In this document: positions 48,958-57,417 of the stretch, piece by piece
Layout: every line of letters begins with the position of its first letter
Numbering within the stretch: position 1 is the stretch's first letter
Source of the DNA: Halohasta litorea
GTDB taxonomy: Archaea; Halobacteriota; Halobacteria; Halobacteriales; Haloferacaceae
Assembly: GCF_024494645.1 (NCBI RefSeq)
Contig: NZ_JANHDJ010000006.1
Span: 62,001 to 126,000, forward strand
Direction: 5' to 3'
DNA: 64,000 nt
Program-made: the position numbers and the translations under genes
The notes under the pieces: generated by a model
What the model was told of the DNA's origin: nothing
Databases searched by the model: none
Seen by the model: the letters and a program-made list of their open reading frames with translations, nothing else

Positions 48958-49081
48958 TGCGAATTATACTCTGATGCCCCTCAATATAAACCTTGTTTAT
49001 AGGAGATAGATGGGGCCGAAACGGGCGGAATATCAAATGACGACAGCGGGGGAACTTCCTGATAGAATAGATATGATTCCT

Positions 49082-49111
49082 TGTTTTTGTCCCCCGGAGT
49101 TGTGCGAAGGG
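49082..49111 (+). promoter_or_regulatory. GTTTNTAG-CCGA box 21 (upstream of tfb)
   Basis: TTTTTGT at 49084-49090, CCCCCGG, GTTGTGCGAAGGGG. tfb starts 83 bases after the box, so a leader of about 57 bases is expected. If TFB acts at these boxes this would be an autoregulatory loop. Confidence 0.65.
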
Positions 49112-49166
49112 GTTTCCTTAGAAGCACCACCGTAGATCCCAGACAGATCACTCCAATCACCCACTA

Positions 49167-50234
49167 ATGACTCACCGAACATCCGTAGTAACCGCATCGC
49201 AAGAAGCCGCGACCACGTCGGCCATTTCACCCGAAGAAACACGCCAAGAGCCGGCAAGCAGTCGCCAAGACGAAACCACCTGCCCTGACTGCGAGGGCAC
49301 AATCATCACTGACGAGGCCGCCGGGGAGCGTCACTGTGCTGACTGTGGGATGGTCGTCGAGGAAAACCGAATCGACCACGGCCCCGACTGGCGGAATTTC
49401 GATCACGAAACGGACAACAGCCGAGTCGGAGCACCGGTCTCCGAGGCCTTACACGATAAGGGCCTCTCGACTCAGATCAGCTGGCAGGACAGAGACGCAA
49501 ACGGGAATCGGATCTCCACGCGAAAGCGGAGGCGGATGTCTCGACTCCGGAAATGGGACGAGCGATTCCGAACGCAGGACGTCCGCGATCGCAACAACAA
49601 GAAGGGCTTCACCGAGATCCAGCGGATGACCTCTGCACTGGGGCTACCGACTAACATCGCACAAACGGGCGCAGTCATCTTTCGGCAAGCCTCCGAGCAG
49701 AAAGTCCTGCTCGGACGATCCATCGAAGCCGTCGCAACGGGTGCGACTTACTTAGCCGCGCAGTTAGAGGGCATCCCCCGGACCTTCGACGAGTTCGCTC
49801 ACGTTTCACGAGTCGAACGGGCAGCCATCAGACGAGCCCAGTCCGCGATCGACAAGAAACTGAAGCTCCCCATCAAGCCGACGACGCCCGAGGTCTACAT
49901 CCCGCGATTCGCGAACGAACTGGATGCCTCAGAGCGAGTCGTCACAGAAGCGAAGCGACTGACCAACCATCTCTCGGAGACGAACCACATCTCCGGTCGG
50001 AAGCCGAGTGCGCTCGCTGCTGTCGCCCTCTATGCGGCCAGCATCACCCTCGGAACGCAGATGACACAGAACACCGTCGACGAATCCGGACTAGCGAGCG
50101 AAGTGACGGTCCGGAACACCTACAAGCTCTTCCTCGACGCCGACCCCACCTGTGAGTACACGCTCGAAGAGCTCGAATCGATGAACTCCGCCGAAATCAA
50201 ATCGAAACTAAGCCCGGACCCTACCGACAAATGA
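49167..50234 (+). CDS. tfb: transcription initiation factor TFB
   Basis: A 355-residue TFB. Cys39, Cys42, Cys57 and Cys60 form the N-terminal zinc ribbon. Residues ~70-90 (DHGPDWRNFD) are the B-reader; a basic linker RKRRRMSRLRKW follows. Two cyclin-fold repeats lie at about 145-235 and 245-335, the second with the BRE-reading helix. The N-terminal 35 residues are a disordered extension. It recruits RNA polymerase to promoters with TBP. Element-encoded TFBs may redirect transcription; this one may recognise the recurrent box. Overlaps the next gene by ATGA. Confidence 0.93.
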   Translation: MTHRTSVVTASQEAATTSAISPEETRQEPASSRQDETTCPDCEGTIITDEAAGERHCADCGMVVEENRIDHGPDWRNFDHETDNSRVGAPVSEALHDKGLSTQISWQDRDANGNRISTRKRRRMSRLRKWDERFRTQDVRDRNNKKGFTEIQRMTSALGLPTNIAQTGAVIFRQASEQKVLLGRSIEAVATGATYLAAQLEGIPRTFDEFAHVSRVERAAIRRAQSAIDKKLKLPIKPTTPEVYIPRFANELDASERVVTEAKRLTNHLSETNHISGRKPSALAAVALYAASITLGTQMTQNTVDESGLASEVTVRNTYKLFLDADPTCEYTLEELESMNSAEIKSKLSPDPTDK

Positions 50235-50611
50235 CACACGCCAACAACCTAGACGACAGCCCGCCTGAGCGAGACGAATTCAAGACGATCTACTCGCCGT
50301 ACAGACCGTTCCCGCATGGAGCGAAGAAGGCCCTCGCGAACGCGGCAGACGCCGTCGAGTATCCCGAGGATCACAGCCGGTATGCGTACGTGAGCGACCT
50401 CCCCGACGAAGAGACTCTGGATAGCTGGGAGCTCTCCCACGTGAAGTACGACAGTCCGGATGAAACGTGGGTCACAGATAGCGGAGAGGAGGTTCTCATC
50501 TACACAGACCGGGTCATCGTCGATGGCCGCGTGACACAGATGGACCCCGGTGATGCAAAGAGTCAGGCCCGGTCACAGGATTCCTTCACTCGCACCGAGT
50601 CACCCGCCTGA
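50231..50611 (+). CDS. hypothetical protein coupled to tfb
   Basis: A 126-residue acidic protein, unrecognised. It overlaps the tfb stop by ATGA and so is made with it. It might modulate TFB, by context only. No DNA-binding motif is evident. Confidence 0.72.
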   Translation: MTHANNLDDSPPERDEFKTIYSPYRPFPHGAKKALANAADAVEYPEDHSRYAYVSDLPDEETLDSWELSHVKYDSPDETWVTDSGEEVLIYTDRVIVDGRVTQMDPGDAKSQARSQDSFTRTESPA

Positions 50612-50727
50612 ACCGCTGAGAATTTCAGCCAGCCAACAACACGCCCGACGAATACCGAGAAACAGACACAAGCAACTCTAACAGGGGCAGTGTGGTTTTA
50701 TACATTAGAAGGGTGTGCTGTTCATAT

Positions 50728-51435
50728 ATGAAATCAAAAAAAGCAGAAGAGGTCGTAGAGGAACTCCGGGCAAAAAAGCCAGATAGTGCAGGCCACTGTG
50801 AAATCGAGCTAGTAGATACTTATTCAGACGAGACCATCGACAGGTTCACCTCGGGAGATCTGGCGAGCATCCATAACACATTCAGACAACATTTTCTGGT
50901 TCTTATTAAATATAGAACAGCGACATCAACTGAACAGTTACCCAACCGCGACAACGTGGTTGACACCTACAAGATTCCCGATTGGCTACAGAACGTCGCT
51001 CAAGATTTTGAATCAGTAAGGCTAAGAACCGGAGAGGGCGACAATAATTACTCACATAAGTATTTCACACTCGATGACGGCAAAAAGGAGGTGGTCGATG
51101 ACGTTAATATCTGTCAATTAAAGACCATCATCGACAAATCGAAGGCGCAACTGCCGGTAACTCGGAGTATTAGAAGGAAGCTAGGTGTTGAGTTTGATTC
51201 ATTTGAATCGATCATACTTGCGGATAAAAAACGGCTACAAGGAGTAAATGGAATTGGAGAAGCAATCTCTGATAAAATATATAGCCGTTATAGCGATCAG
51301 GTGCGGGAATACGTAGCGTCTGATGAGTATTCAGACGAAACCACACTCCCACTAATTGAGGATCAAGACGGTGTTCTACGGCTACCTGAGGAATTCGAAG
51401 CGGACTCATTAACACCAAAGACGCCTTCACTGTAG
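50728..51435 (+). CDS. AT-rich HhH-containing protein, possibly foreign
   Basis: A 235-residue protein with a helix-hairpin-helix at about 160-187 (KRLQGVNGIGEAISDKI), a non-specific DNA-binding element. The N-terminal ~150 residues are unrecognised. The gene is clearly richer in A+T than its neighbours, with many Ile ATA, Leu TTA and Arg AGA/AGG codons that are rare elsewhere here. It has its own TTTTATACATTAG promoter (50696-50708) and no CCGA box. It looks recently acquired. ATG 50728 is preferred over an upstream GTG. Confidence 0.75.
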   Translation: MKSKKAEEVVEELRAKKPDSAGHCEIELVDTYSDETIDRFTSGDLASIHNTFRQHFLVLIKYRTATSTEQLPNRDNVVDTYKIPDWLQNVAQDFESVRLRTGEGDNNYSHKYFTLDDGKKEVVDDVNICQLKTIIDKSKAQLPVTRSIRRKLGVEFDSFESIILADKKRLQGVNGIGEAISDKIYSRYSDQVREYVASDEYSDETTLPLIEDQDGVLRLPEEFEADSLTPKTPSL

Positions 51436-51490
51436 CATTCACAGCTGCTTCATCGCACCCACCTGATCGACTACAGAGACCGCAGCGCCG

Positions 51491-51517
51491 GTGTTTTTGT
51501 CCACCGATGGGGTTGAG
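51491..51517 (+). promoter_or_regulatory. GTTTNTAG-CCGA box 22
   Basis: TTTTTGT at 51494-51500, CCACCGA, GGGGTTGAG, 24 bases before ATG 51518. Confidence 0.75.
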
Positions 51518-51838
51518 ATGGAGAAGGTAAAATCACCAGAGGAGGGATTCACCCACTGGTATGACGAAGATATCCATAGTGCCATCAACCCGATCAACTA
51601 CACGCAAGCGTTGATCGATGAGATGGGGCTGAAAAGCGGGGATGTCTACCTCGCGAACGGAAAGGCCCACCAGATCGAATCCATCGACATAGCCGTCGAT
51701 CGGCTCGTCCTCGCCGACCCCACGGTGAACCACCCGCAAGATGCCCGAAGCGGCCAGTGGAGCGTTCCGATCACTGGACTGTATCAGGACTGGCGGCAGG
51801 GGAAAATCGACCCGGCAACCATGGACGCAGTAGCGTGA
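51518..51838 (+). CDS. hypothetical protein
   Basis: A 106-residue protein, unrecognised, with a beta-rich middle (GDVYLANGKAHQIESIDIAVDRLVLADP). The ATG at 51518 is fixed by box 22; a frame opening earlier at 51491 lies within the box. Its stop overlaps a GTG start of the next gene. Confidence 0.73.
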   Translation: MEKVKSPEEGFTHWYDEDIHSAINPINYTQALIDEMGLKSGDVYLANGKAHQIESIDIAVDRLVLADPTVNHPQDARSGQWSVPITGLYQDWRQGKIDPATMDAVA

Positions 51839-52305
51839 CTGCCCGAGATACCCCGCCACACCGTTCGGTGAATTCTCGGCATACGCACATCGCCGAAGAC
51901 CGGGCAGTCCACGTCGTCGATGACGGAGAGGTCGAGCAGGACCTGACCGAGACCGCCGACCCCAACGAGGTTCTGGCGTTCATTCGCCAGCTCGTCGAGT
52001 GGTACGAGAGCGACGTTGATCACCGGGACGAACTCCCGCTGTTCGCGACGGTCGTCGACGACGGCTGTGTCTACATCCGAGACCCCCAAGGCGGCGAGTG
52101 GCTCGCGTGGACTGTCGATGAGTGGACGCTCCCCCCTGAAGACGGACAAGCGAGTGACAGCGATTACTCGTTAGAAGGCACAGACCGACGGCTGAACACA
52201 GACGTGATTCGACCGATCATCACCGCGATCGCACAGACCTACGAATCCCCAAGCGAAATCAAGCAGCGACACGACCGCACCCAGATCGAATCCTGTTCCC
52301 CCTAG
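51835..52305 (+). CDS. hypothetical protein, GTG start
   Basis: A 156-residue acidic protein, unrecognised. GTG 51835 overlaps the previous TGA (GTGA), the same coupling as the common ATGA, and gives a sensible N-terminus; frames opening earlier are shadows. Beta-rich core around LFATVVDDGCVYIRDP followed by a helical end. Confidence 0.68.
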   Translation: MTARDTPPHRSVNSRHTHIAEDRAVHVVDDGEVEQDLTETADPNEVLAFIRQLVEWYESDVDHRDELPLFATVVDDGCVYIRDPQGGEWLAWTVDEWTLPPEDGQASDSDYSLEGTDRRLNTDVIRPIITAIAQTYESPSEIKQRHDRTQIESCSP

Positions 52306-52309
52306 ACCC

Positions 52310-52636
52310 ATGCACAACGGAGTATACACCGACATCGACGAATTCACCGAGGCAGTTGACGAGTCCAGCGAGATCCACCGCGATCTCGACTTACAGGGCG
52401 CACCGATGAACCGGACCATCGGAACCCTGATCGAGATGAACGACGAATTCGACCTACTAACGGTCGTCACTTCCCACCGCCACGACCTCCCTTACCCGAC
52501 GGGAGCCGATTTCAACGTTTCGTCAGTCCACGAGTTCGCAGACCTCATCGAGAAACTCGGTGGGAGCTGTATCTGTACGGAGGACATCGAACAGAACGAC
52601 GACGGAAGCGCCCAGGTCGGCTACCACTTCGATTAA
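52310..52636 (+). CDS. hypothetical protein
   Basis: A 108-residue acidic protein, unrecognised, alpha/beta with a GGSCICTEDI segment near its end that pairs two Cys. It starts 4 bases after the previous stop. Confidence 0.72.
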   Translation: MHNGVYTDIDEFTEAVDESSEIHRDLDLQGAPMNRTIGTLIEMNDEFDLLTVVTSHRHDLPYPTGADFNVSSVHEFADLIEKLGGSCICTEDIEQNDDGSAQVGYHFD

Positions 52637-52648
52637 CACGCCCAACCC

Positions 52649-52771
52649 ATGACAACCACTACTCTCCCGATAGAATCGCTCCTCGAGGCCGCTGACATCC
52701 CCAGCGATGCGTCAATTCACGACTTCGAGTGGACAGACGACGGTCTCGAAATCGAGTATAGTGAGTCCTAG
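52649..52771 (+). CDS. 40-residue hypothetical peptide
   Basis: A short frame (MTTTTLPIESLLEAAD... ending EIEYSES) with haloarchaeal codon use, 12 bases after the previous stop and 3 bases before the convergent signal peptidase gene. Its acidic composition and position as last gene of the unit support it; no function can be given. Confidence 0.5.
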   Translation: MTTTTLPIESLLEAADIPSDASIHDFEWTDDGLEIEYSES

Positions 52772-52774
52772 CAG

Positions 52775-53476
52775 CTAGACGATGAGCCGACCGGAGAAGA
52801 TCAGTCGGATCCAGCCTACGTAGGGGACATCCGCGCGAGCAACCGAGCTTATCCAGTCACCGTCGATCGGCCGGGACAGGCCGATAGCTTGGTCATAGTA
52901 CGGGTTGTTGTCTCCCTTCGTGATGTAGCCAGCATTTGGAGCAGGGCAGTTCCGGAGGTCAGAACACGATGTCGCCCCGTGAAGGAACGATTCATTCGCC
53001 CGCTCGAACCAGTCTTCACCCTCCTCAACGTGGAACATGGCACGGTGGATCGTTGCTGGACCGTTCGTTTGTGGATCCTGAAACACGATCACCGTCCCGT
53101 ATCCGCCGAGGTTCTCGACCCCTTCCTGAACGGCGAAGTCGTGAGTGACGACGCCGTTCTCGTCAGCGTTCTCGTTCACAAACCGATCAGGAGCCGACAC
53201 GATAGTCATGTCTCCTTGGTTGATGTTCGGCTCCATACTCCCGCTTTCAACTACAGTCATCGGCGGCCAAACGCCAGCAGCCACCGTAAGTAGAAGCAAC
53301 CCTACAATCACGATCCCGAACCCGAGACTTCCGTCGCGGATCCACAACCCGATAGTAGACTTACCACCGCCCCCATCAGTAGGCGACTCCATTTCGGGAT
53401 ATTCTATCGCCTCAGACTCCGAATCGGAATCCGGATCGGGATAGACAAACCCTGACCCATCATCGTCTTGGCTCAT
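52775..53476 (-). CDS. signal peptidase I, archaeal/ER type
   Basis: A 233-residue S26B-type signal peptidase. A membrane helix lies at about 50-71. Ser80 in SGSMEP is the nucleophile, His144 (TIHRA) replaces the bacterial Lys, and Asp189/Asp195 lie in KGDNNPYYD, the Ser-His-Asp set of archaeal enzymes. It cleaves signal peptides on the outer face. A long acidic N-terminal cytosolic tail (~40 residues) is present. No exported substrate gene is adjacent, and its presence on an element is unusual. Confidence 0.88.
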   Translation of the reverse strand: MSQDDDGSGFVYPDPDSDSESEAIEYPEMESPTDGGGGKSTIGLWIRDGSLGFGIVIVGLLLLTVAAGVWPPMTVVESGSMEPNINQGDMTIVSAPDRFVNENADENGVVTHDFAVQEGVENLGGYGTVIVFQDPQTNGPATIHRAMFHVEEGEDWFERANESFLHGATSCSDLRNCPAPNAGYITKGDNNPYYDQAIGLSRPIDGDWISSVARADVPYVGWIRLIFSGRLIV

Positions 53477-53610
53477 TACAACTCGTACTCAGTCACTTAT
53501 CAAGTATCTTTGGCTCAACTTTCCGCCGCGCCTCAGTAGAGACACAGGGTGTGAGCAGACCGAGCGGCACCCTGACGGGGGGATAGCTACCTACAGAAGC
53601 CGCCAAGGGA

Positions 53611-53638
53611 GAATTTTTAGAAACCGAGAGGGGTGAGT
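53611..53638 (+). promoter_or_regulatory. GTTTNTAG-CCGA box 23
   Basis: TTTTTAG at 53614-53620, AAACCGA, GAGGGGTGAG, 26 bases before ATG 53640. The base before TTT is A instead of G. Confidence 0.75.
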
Positions 53639-53639
53639 T

Positions 53640-54032
53640 ATGGAATTGATGGAAACGCCGGTTACGCAGGCCCAAGCACAACAGGCACTCGAAGCCGCCT
53701 TCGAGACGGAGGATGACCAGCCGGACCTCGAGGTCTTCATGTCTCTCCTCCGTGAGTACCAGGCCTACTTCCTCGATGAGGAGCTGGAAGGACACCTCGA
53801 ATCCGTCCACGAAGGATACATCCGAATCTACGCAGCCTACGCAGACTGCTTCGTGATCGAGACTTCGTACGACGCTCACTCCATCGGATTAGGAGAACTC
53901 GGATACGGTCACCAACCCCTCCAGCGCGCCGTAATGAACGCCCACCGAAAGGTCGCAGAAGAAGTCGAAGACGAAGTGGGGCCGGACATCTACCCGATCG
54001 CGCTCAACCTCCCAAACAGAACCACCGAATGA
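53640..54032 (+). CDS. hypothetical protein
   Basis: A 130-residue acidic helical protein, unrecognised, first of five genes behind box 23. Overlaps the next gene by ATGA. Confidence 0.73.
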   Translation: MELMETPVTQAQAQQALEAAFETEDDQPDLEVFMSLLREYQAYFLDEELEGHLESVHEGYIRIYAAYADCFVIETSYDAHSIGLGELGYGHQPLQRAVMNAHRKVAEEVEDEVGPDIYPIALNLPNRTTE

Positions 54033-54322
54033 CCAACATCAAGTCGCTGAAAGAACTGAAGCGGAGTAGCATTACTCGGTACGAACACACCCGTACCGGC
54101 GAAGAGAAACGAATCCACACTATCGACATCCGTGGAAAGCGAGAGGAACCAAAGCTCGTTGGAAGCGTCGTCACTGTCGATGAAGATGGGCAGTGTGACG
54201 AAATCGACGCACAAGAGTTCCAGAACCAACTCGCGCTCGGGGTAATCAAGCTCCTACCGGACACGAGCACCGAGACGACTACCCTAGACAGCATCGAGAA
54301 CACGCCGGCCGGACATGCGTAA
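54029..54322 (+). CDS. hypothetical protein
   Basis: A 97-residue protein, unrecognised, with a basic start (KSLKELKRSSITRYEHTR) and an acidic beta-rich core. ATGA-coupled to the previous gene. Confidence 0.72.
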   Translation: MTNIKSLKELKRSSITRYEHTRTGEEKRIHTIDIRGKREEPKLVGSVVTVDEDGQCDEIDAQEFQNQLALGVIKLLPDTSTETTTLDSIENTPAGHA

Positions 54323-54328
54323 TCCAAC

Positions 54329-54955
54329 ATGAGCGACACCACGACCCTCAAGCAGACAGAACAGACCGGACCACCGCCGACCCACCTCCCCGACCCGCCA
54401 AAAATCACTGGTTATCAGTCATCGGGCGGTGAGTTGGGCTCGCCGTCGACGATCACGCTGACCGTCGAGTTCTACACACCGGGGATTGCGGAACCCTACG
54501 AGACAGACGTCCTGTTCTCGATCATCAACGGCACCGCAGAGTTCCGCCGCGTCGAAGCCCAGCTCGGCCTCTCCAAGTCCCTCATTGCGGTAGAAGCCGC
54601 TTCAAAAGAAGTGAGCAAGCACCCAGCAGTAACCGCTGTAGAAGGCGTCGACGCAATCGTTGAGTCACAGCGCCAGTGGATCGGGCGGTGTAAACAGTTC
54701 AACGAAACCGGCTGGGTCGAGATGCCGGAGAAGCCCGACAGCACGATCGCCAGTTGCGTCGAGGCGTACGAGAACAAAGATGGCGAGCAGTACATCATCT
54801 GGACGACCTCCGAAGACGACGACAACCACCCAGACATCCTCGTCGAACACCACCACGGAGACGACGACGAGACCGTGGACACGACACCCTGCGACACTCT
54901 CAATGAAGCACGAGAGAAAGTCGCCCGCGAAACGACAGGCGTGACCGAGGAATGA
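54329..54955 (+). CDS. hypothetical protein
   Basis: A 208-residue protein, unrecognised. Pro/Thr-rich first 45 residues, a beta-strand region (TITLTVEFYTPG), then a helical middle and an acidic, His-rich tail. It starts 6 bases after the previous stop and is ATGA-coupled to the next gene. Confidence 0.72.
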   Translation: MSDTTTLKQTEQTGPPPTHLPDPPKITGYQSSGGELGSPSTITLTVEFYTPGIAEPYETDVLFSIINGTAEFRRVEAQLGLSKSLIAVEAASKEVSKHPAVTAVEGVDAIVESQRQWIGRCKQFNETGWVEMPEKPDSTIASCVEAYENKDGEQYIIWTTSEDDDNHPDILVEHHHGDDDETVDTTPCDTLNEAREKVARETTGVTEE

Positions 54956-55248
54956 CCACACAGGCTAGCGAAGGCACAGAGCGTTGTCGAGAGACGACCG
55001 AGCATCAGAACGTCCCCACATCAGCATCCTACGGAGGAGCAACGTTCCACCTCTACCAGCTCGTCTACACGCCTGACCCCAGAGACAAACACTACCCGAA
55101 GGCGTGGGTTGTGGTAGATCTTCAAGACAGACTCAAATTGGCCGATCTGCGATTTGACGAGACGAAGAGCCTCACAGAAGAGGAAGTCCGCGATTTTCGG
55201 GTCACTCCAGAGACAGCCGAAACCGGAACGCCGGTCTTCGGGTACTAA
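54952..55248 (+). CDS. hypothetical protein
   Basis: A 98-residue protein, unrecognised, with a beta-rich middle (ATFHLYQLVYTPDPRDK, AWVVVDLQD). ATGA-coupled to the previous gene. Confidence 0.7.
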   Translation: MTTQASEGTERCRETTEHQNVPTSASYGGATFHLYQLVYTPDPRDKHYPKAWVVVDLQDRLKLADLRFDETKSLTEEEVRDFRVTPETAETGTPVFGY

Positions 55249-55274
55249 CCCCGATCTGCCCCAGAACCCACAGA

Positions 55275-55970
55275 ATGAATCACAGAAACGCAGCCCACGG
55301 TGAGACGATTTCCTTACCGACAGTCTACCATGTCGGGAACCTCGATGAAGAGCGAGCCGTCCCATACACCTCACAGGAAGGGGGTGAACTCTCTATCTCA
55401 GTCCACCCAGACGTGTGGGAAGGGATCATCCGAGGAGACGGCACAGCAACCCACGAAACCCTCCATACCTACGAGCTCTCAAACGGACAAGCGGAGTTCT
55501 ACTACGTCGACCCAACTGCCGAGTTAGAAGCCGAACGGGCCTGGTGTCTCGATGCGGAATACATCACCGAGGTCACCGGCTATCGTGTGACCTTCACCGA
55601 CGAAAACGGCGACGAGCGGTATCTGAAAGTCAAAGACGAAGGTACTGCTCAGGAAGAAGCGGCATCCAGACAGTCGAGATACGCTGAGGAACCAATCCTC
55701 ACACTTGCCGCGAAAGGAGTGGACTACTGGAACAAAGCGTTCAGACAAGCGCCGGAACACGCTTCACCAGTCCTGATAGAAGGGCTACTGCCGATTTGGT
55801 ACGCCAGCGACCTCGATGTCGACGGCGTCTGGTGGGCCGAACAACTGGCCCCCGAGAAACGTTCTGCCCCCCGTGGTTGTATCTTCCAGAACCGGCTCAA
55901 CAGATGGAACAAAGAGATCACCGGGACAACGAAGCCGGCGTTCGACGATTCACCGCGTTCGTCAGCGTGA
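55275..55970 (+). CDS. hypothetical protein
   Basis: A 231-residue acidic protein, unrecognised, mixed alpha/beta, last of the unit behind box 23. It converges with the DUF192 gene with a single base between the two stops. Confidence 0.73.
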   Translation: MNHRNAAHGETISLPTVYHVGNLDEERAVPYTSQEGGELSISVHPDVWEGIIRGDGTATHETLHTYELSNGQAEFYYVDPTAELEAERAWCLDAEYITEVTGYRVTFTDENGDERYLKVKDEGTAQEEAASRQSRYAEEPILTLAAKGVDYWNKAFRQAPEHASPVLIEGLLPIWYASDLDVDGVWWAEQLAPEKRSAPRGCIFQNRLNRWNKEITGTTKPAFDDSPRSSA

Positions 55971-55971
55971 G

Positions 55972-56550
55972 TTATGCCTCACAACCGCCGTCGATCCGCA
56001 CGGAATCGCCCGGTTCAACAACACCAGAAGCGGCCCCTTTGGGGACTTCTAGAACGTATTTCCCAACACCTCGGTACTGATGATGCGGCTCGACCCCGGT
56101 CTCGTTTCCGGTCGGCGCGTCCGCCTCGTGAACCGCCTGGATGACACACGAATCATCGATGAATAGAATATCGATGTCGAACTCCATCCGTGGCATCGCG
56201 TAGGTAAACGTCCGCATCTCGTCATGGAGGAACAGCATTCCCGTACCTGCTTCAAGTTCTGAGACACCACCGAGCCCGGACTCTTTCTCCGACTGCGTGT
56301 CCGCGTGAACGACAGAGAACGTCTCAACAGTCTCGCCCTCCGAGACCAGCTCGACTTCACCATCCCAATCCACGGTGTACGCTTCAACCCCAATGAGAGC
56401 GCCAGTTCCGATGAGGATGCCGAATCCCGCGACCCCCGCTAGAACGAGCACTAAGGAGGGGTGTCCATCTTCAGACTCCACCGCTTCCTCCGGCTCAGCA
56501 GCGTCGTCACTATCCACTTCTCCGTTCGAATTCGTGTGTTCGTCACTCAT
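55972..56550 (-). CDS. membrane-anchored DUF192-domain protein
   Basis: A 192-residue protein with an acidic N-terminus (~35 residues), one membrane helix (about 30-55) and a DUF192 domain (GLGGVSELEAGTGMLFLHD, FTYAMPRMEFDIDILFID, GVGKYVLEVPKGA), which would lie outside the cell. DUF192 domains are small beta-barrels of unknown function common in haloarchaea. ATG 56550 is chosen over an upstream start because of its acidic N-terminus. A perfect 8-2-8 palindrome lies just upstream. Confidence 0.82.
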   Translation of the reverse strand: MSDEHTNSNGEVDSDDAAEPEEAVESEDGHPSLVLVLAGVAGFGILIGTGALIGVEAYTVDWDGEVELVSEGETVETFSVVHADTQSEKESGLGGVSELEAGTGMLFLHDEMRTFTYAMPRMEFDIDILFIDDSCVIQAVHEADAPTGNETGVEPHHQYRGVGKYVLEVPKGAASGVVEPGDSVRIDGGCEA

Positions 56551-56557
56551 TGTTGAT

Positions 56558-56575
56558 ACAGCGGCTGGCCGCTGT
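56558..56575. repeat. perfect palindrome upstream of DUF192 gene
   Basis: ACAGCGGC-TG-GCCGCTGT, 8 to 25 bases before the ATG of the minus-strand DUF192 gene, across the expected transcription start. A likely operator or a 5'-end hairpin. Confidence 0.5.
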
Positions 56576-56637
56576 CTCTTACCCACCGATTCACACCACC
56601 CCATCAAAAGTGTTGAGGGTCAAACACAGACGGGGGA

Positions 56638-56655
56638 TAGAGTTTATACCACACG
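56638..56655 (+). promoter_or_regulatory. canonical TATA promoter for 56691
   Basis: GAGTTTATACC at 56640-56650 resembles the first half of the recurrent box but has CACACGTTG instead of CCGA; it is treated as an ordinary TATA promoter 49 bases before ATG 56691. Confidence 0.45.
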
Positions 56656-56690
56656 TTGTGTGTGTCCTGTTGTTAAAGGAGTCTCCATCT

Positions 56691-57368
56691 ATGGATTCTA
56701 ACCACTCACACCCAGACGACACCGATGCCGCCGTGCTCGCTCCCAGTCCAGAGTACCTCATCTGTCTTGCGGAACTCTCACCCGCGAACCTCAAACTGTA
56801 CAACACCGAGACGGGGCAGTTCGTGAGGGTGGTCCCGTCAGATCAGGAGTTCGAAATGGAACACCGAGCGGGGGCTGAACAGCCGTGGGAACACCAGTCA
56901 ACTGGGACTGATCTGAAGGAGATCGTCAGAGAAGCCACCGACGTTCTCGATCTGGCGGTCGCGACGAAGACGTGCCCTCAGACCGGCCTTGAGGATCTGT
57001 ATATCGACACGGGAGAACACGGTCGGCTACTCATCGACGATCGCGACCAGTTCCCGGTCCACATCGTCAAGAAGCACCCCAATCCGTTCGACCCGACAAA
57101 CGAAGAGTTCCTCATCGAAGCCCCCAGCAAGCAGGGGGAGTCGATCCCGAACCACTACAGCTACCACGTCCACACCCGGCACTGTATCGAAGACGAGTGG
57201 GAAGCCCTCCACTCCTGTTACGAAGAGCTCACCCCGGCAGCGGCGATGGACCGCTTCTCAGCGATTACGGACCTCGACACGCTGATGATCAACGAAGAGG
57301 AGGAACCAACCGAGCTCTTCCAGGAGCCTCATGAGACAGAGGCAGAATCGCCGAACACCGAGAGCTAA
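56691..57368 (+). CDS. hypothetical protein
   Basis: A 225-residue acidic protein, unrecognised, with strands around VRVVPSDQEFEMEH and YSYHVHTRHC and a helical end. ATG 56691 is chosen; a frame extending back through the promoter is a shadow. It is followed by the zinc-finger gene 57418 after 49 bases. Confidence 0.7.
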   Translation: MDSNHSHPDDTDAAVLAPSPEYLICLAELSPANLKLYNTETGQFVRVVPSDQEFEMEHRAGAEQPWEHQSTGTDLKEIVREATDVLDLAVATKTCPQTGLEDLYIDTGEHGRLLIDDRDQFPVHIVKKHPNPFDPTNEEFLIEAPSKQGESIPNHYSYHVHTRHCIEDEWEALHSCYEELTPAAAMDRFSAITDLDTLMINEEEEPTELFQEPHETEAESPNTES

Positions 57369-57417
57369 ATAGAGCGGGTCCAACGTTCAATACAACCACT
57401 ACCCCGATTCGCCACCC

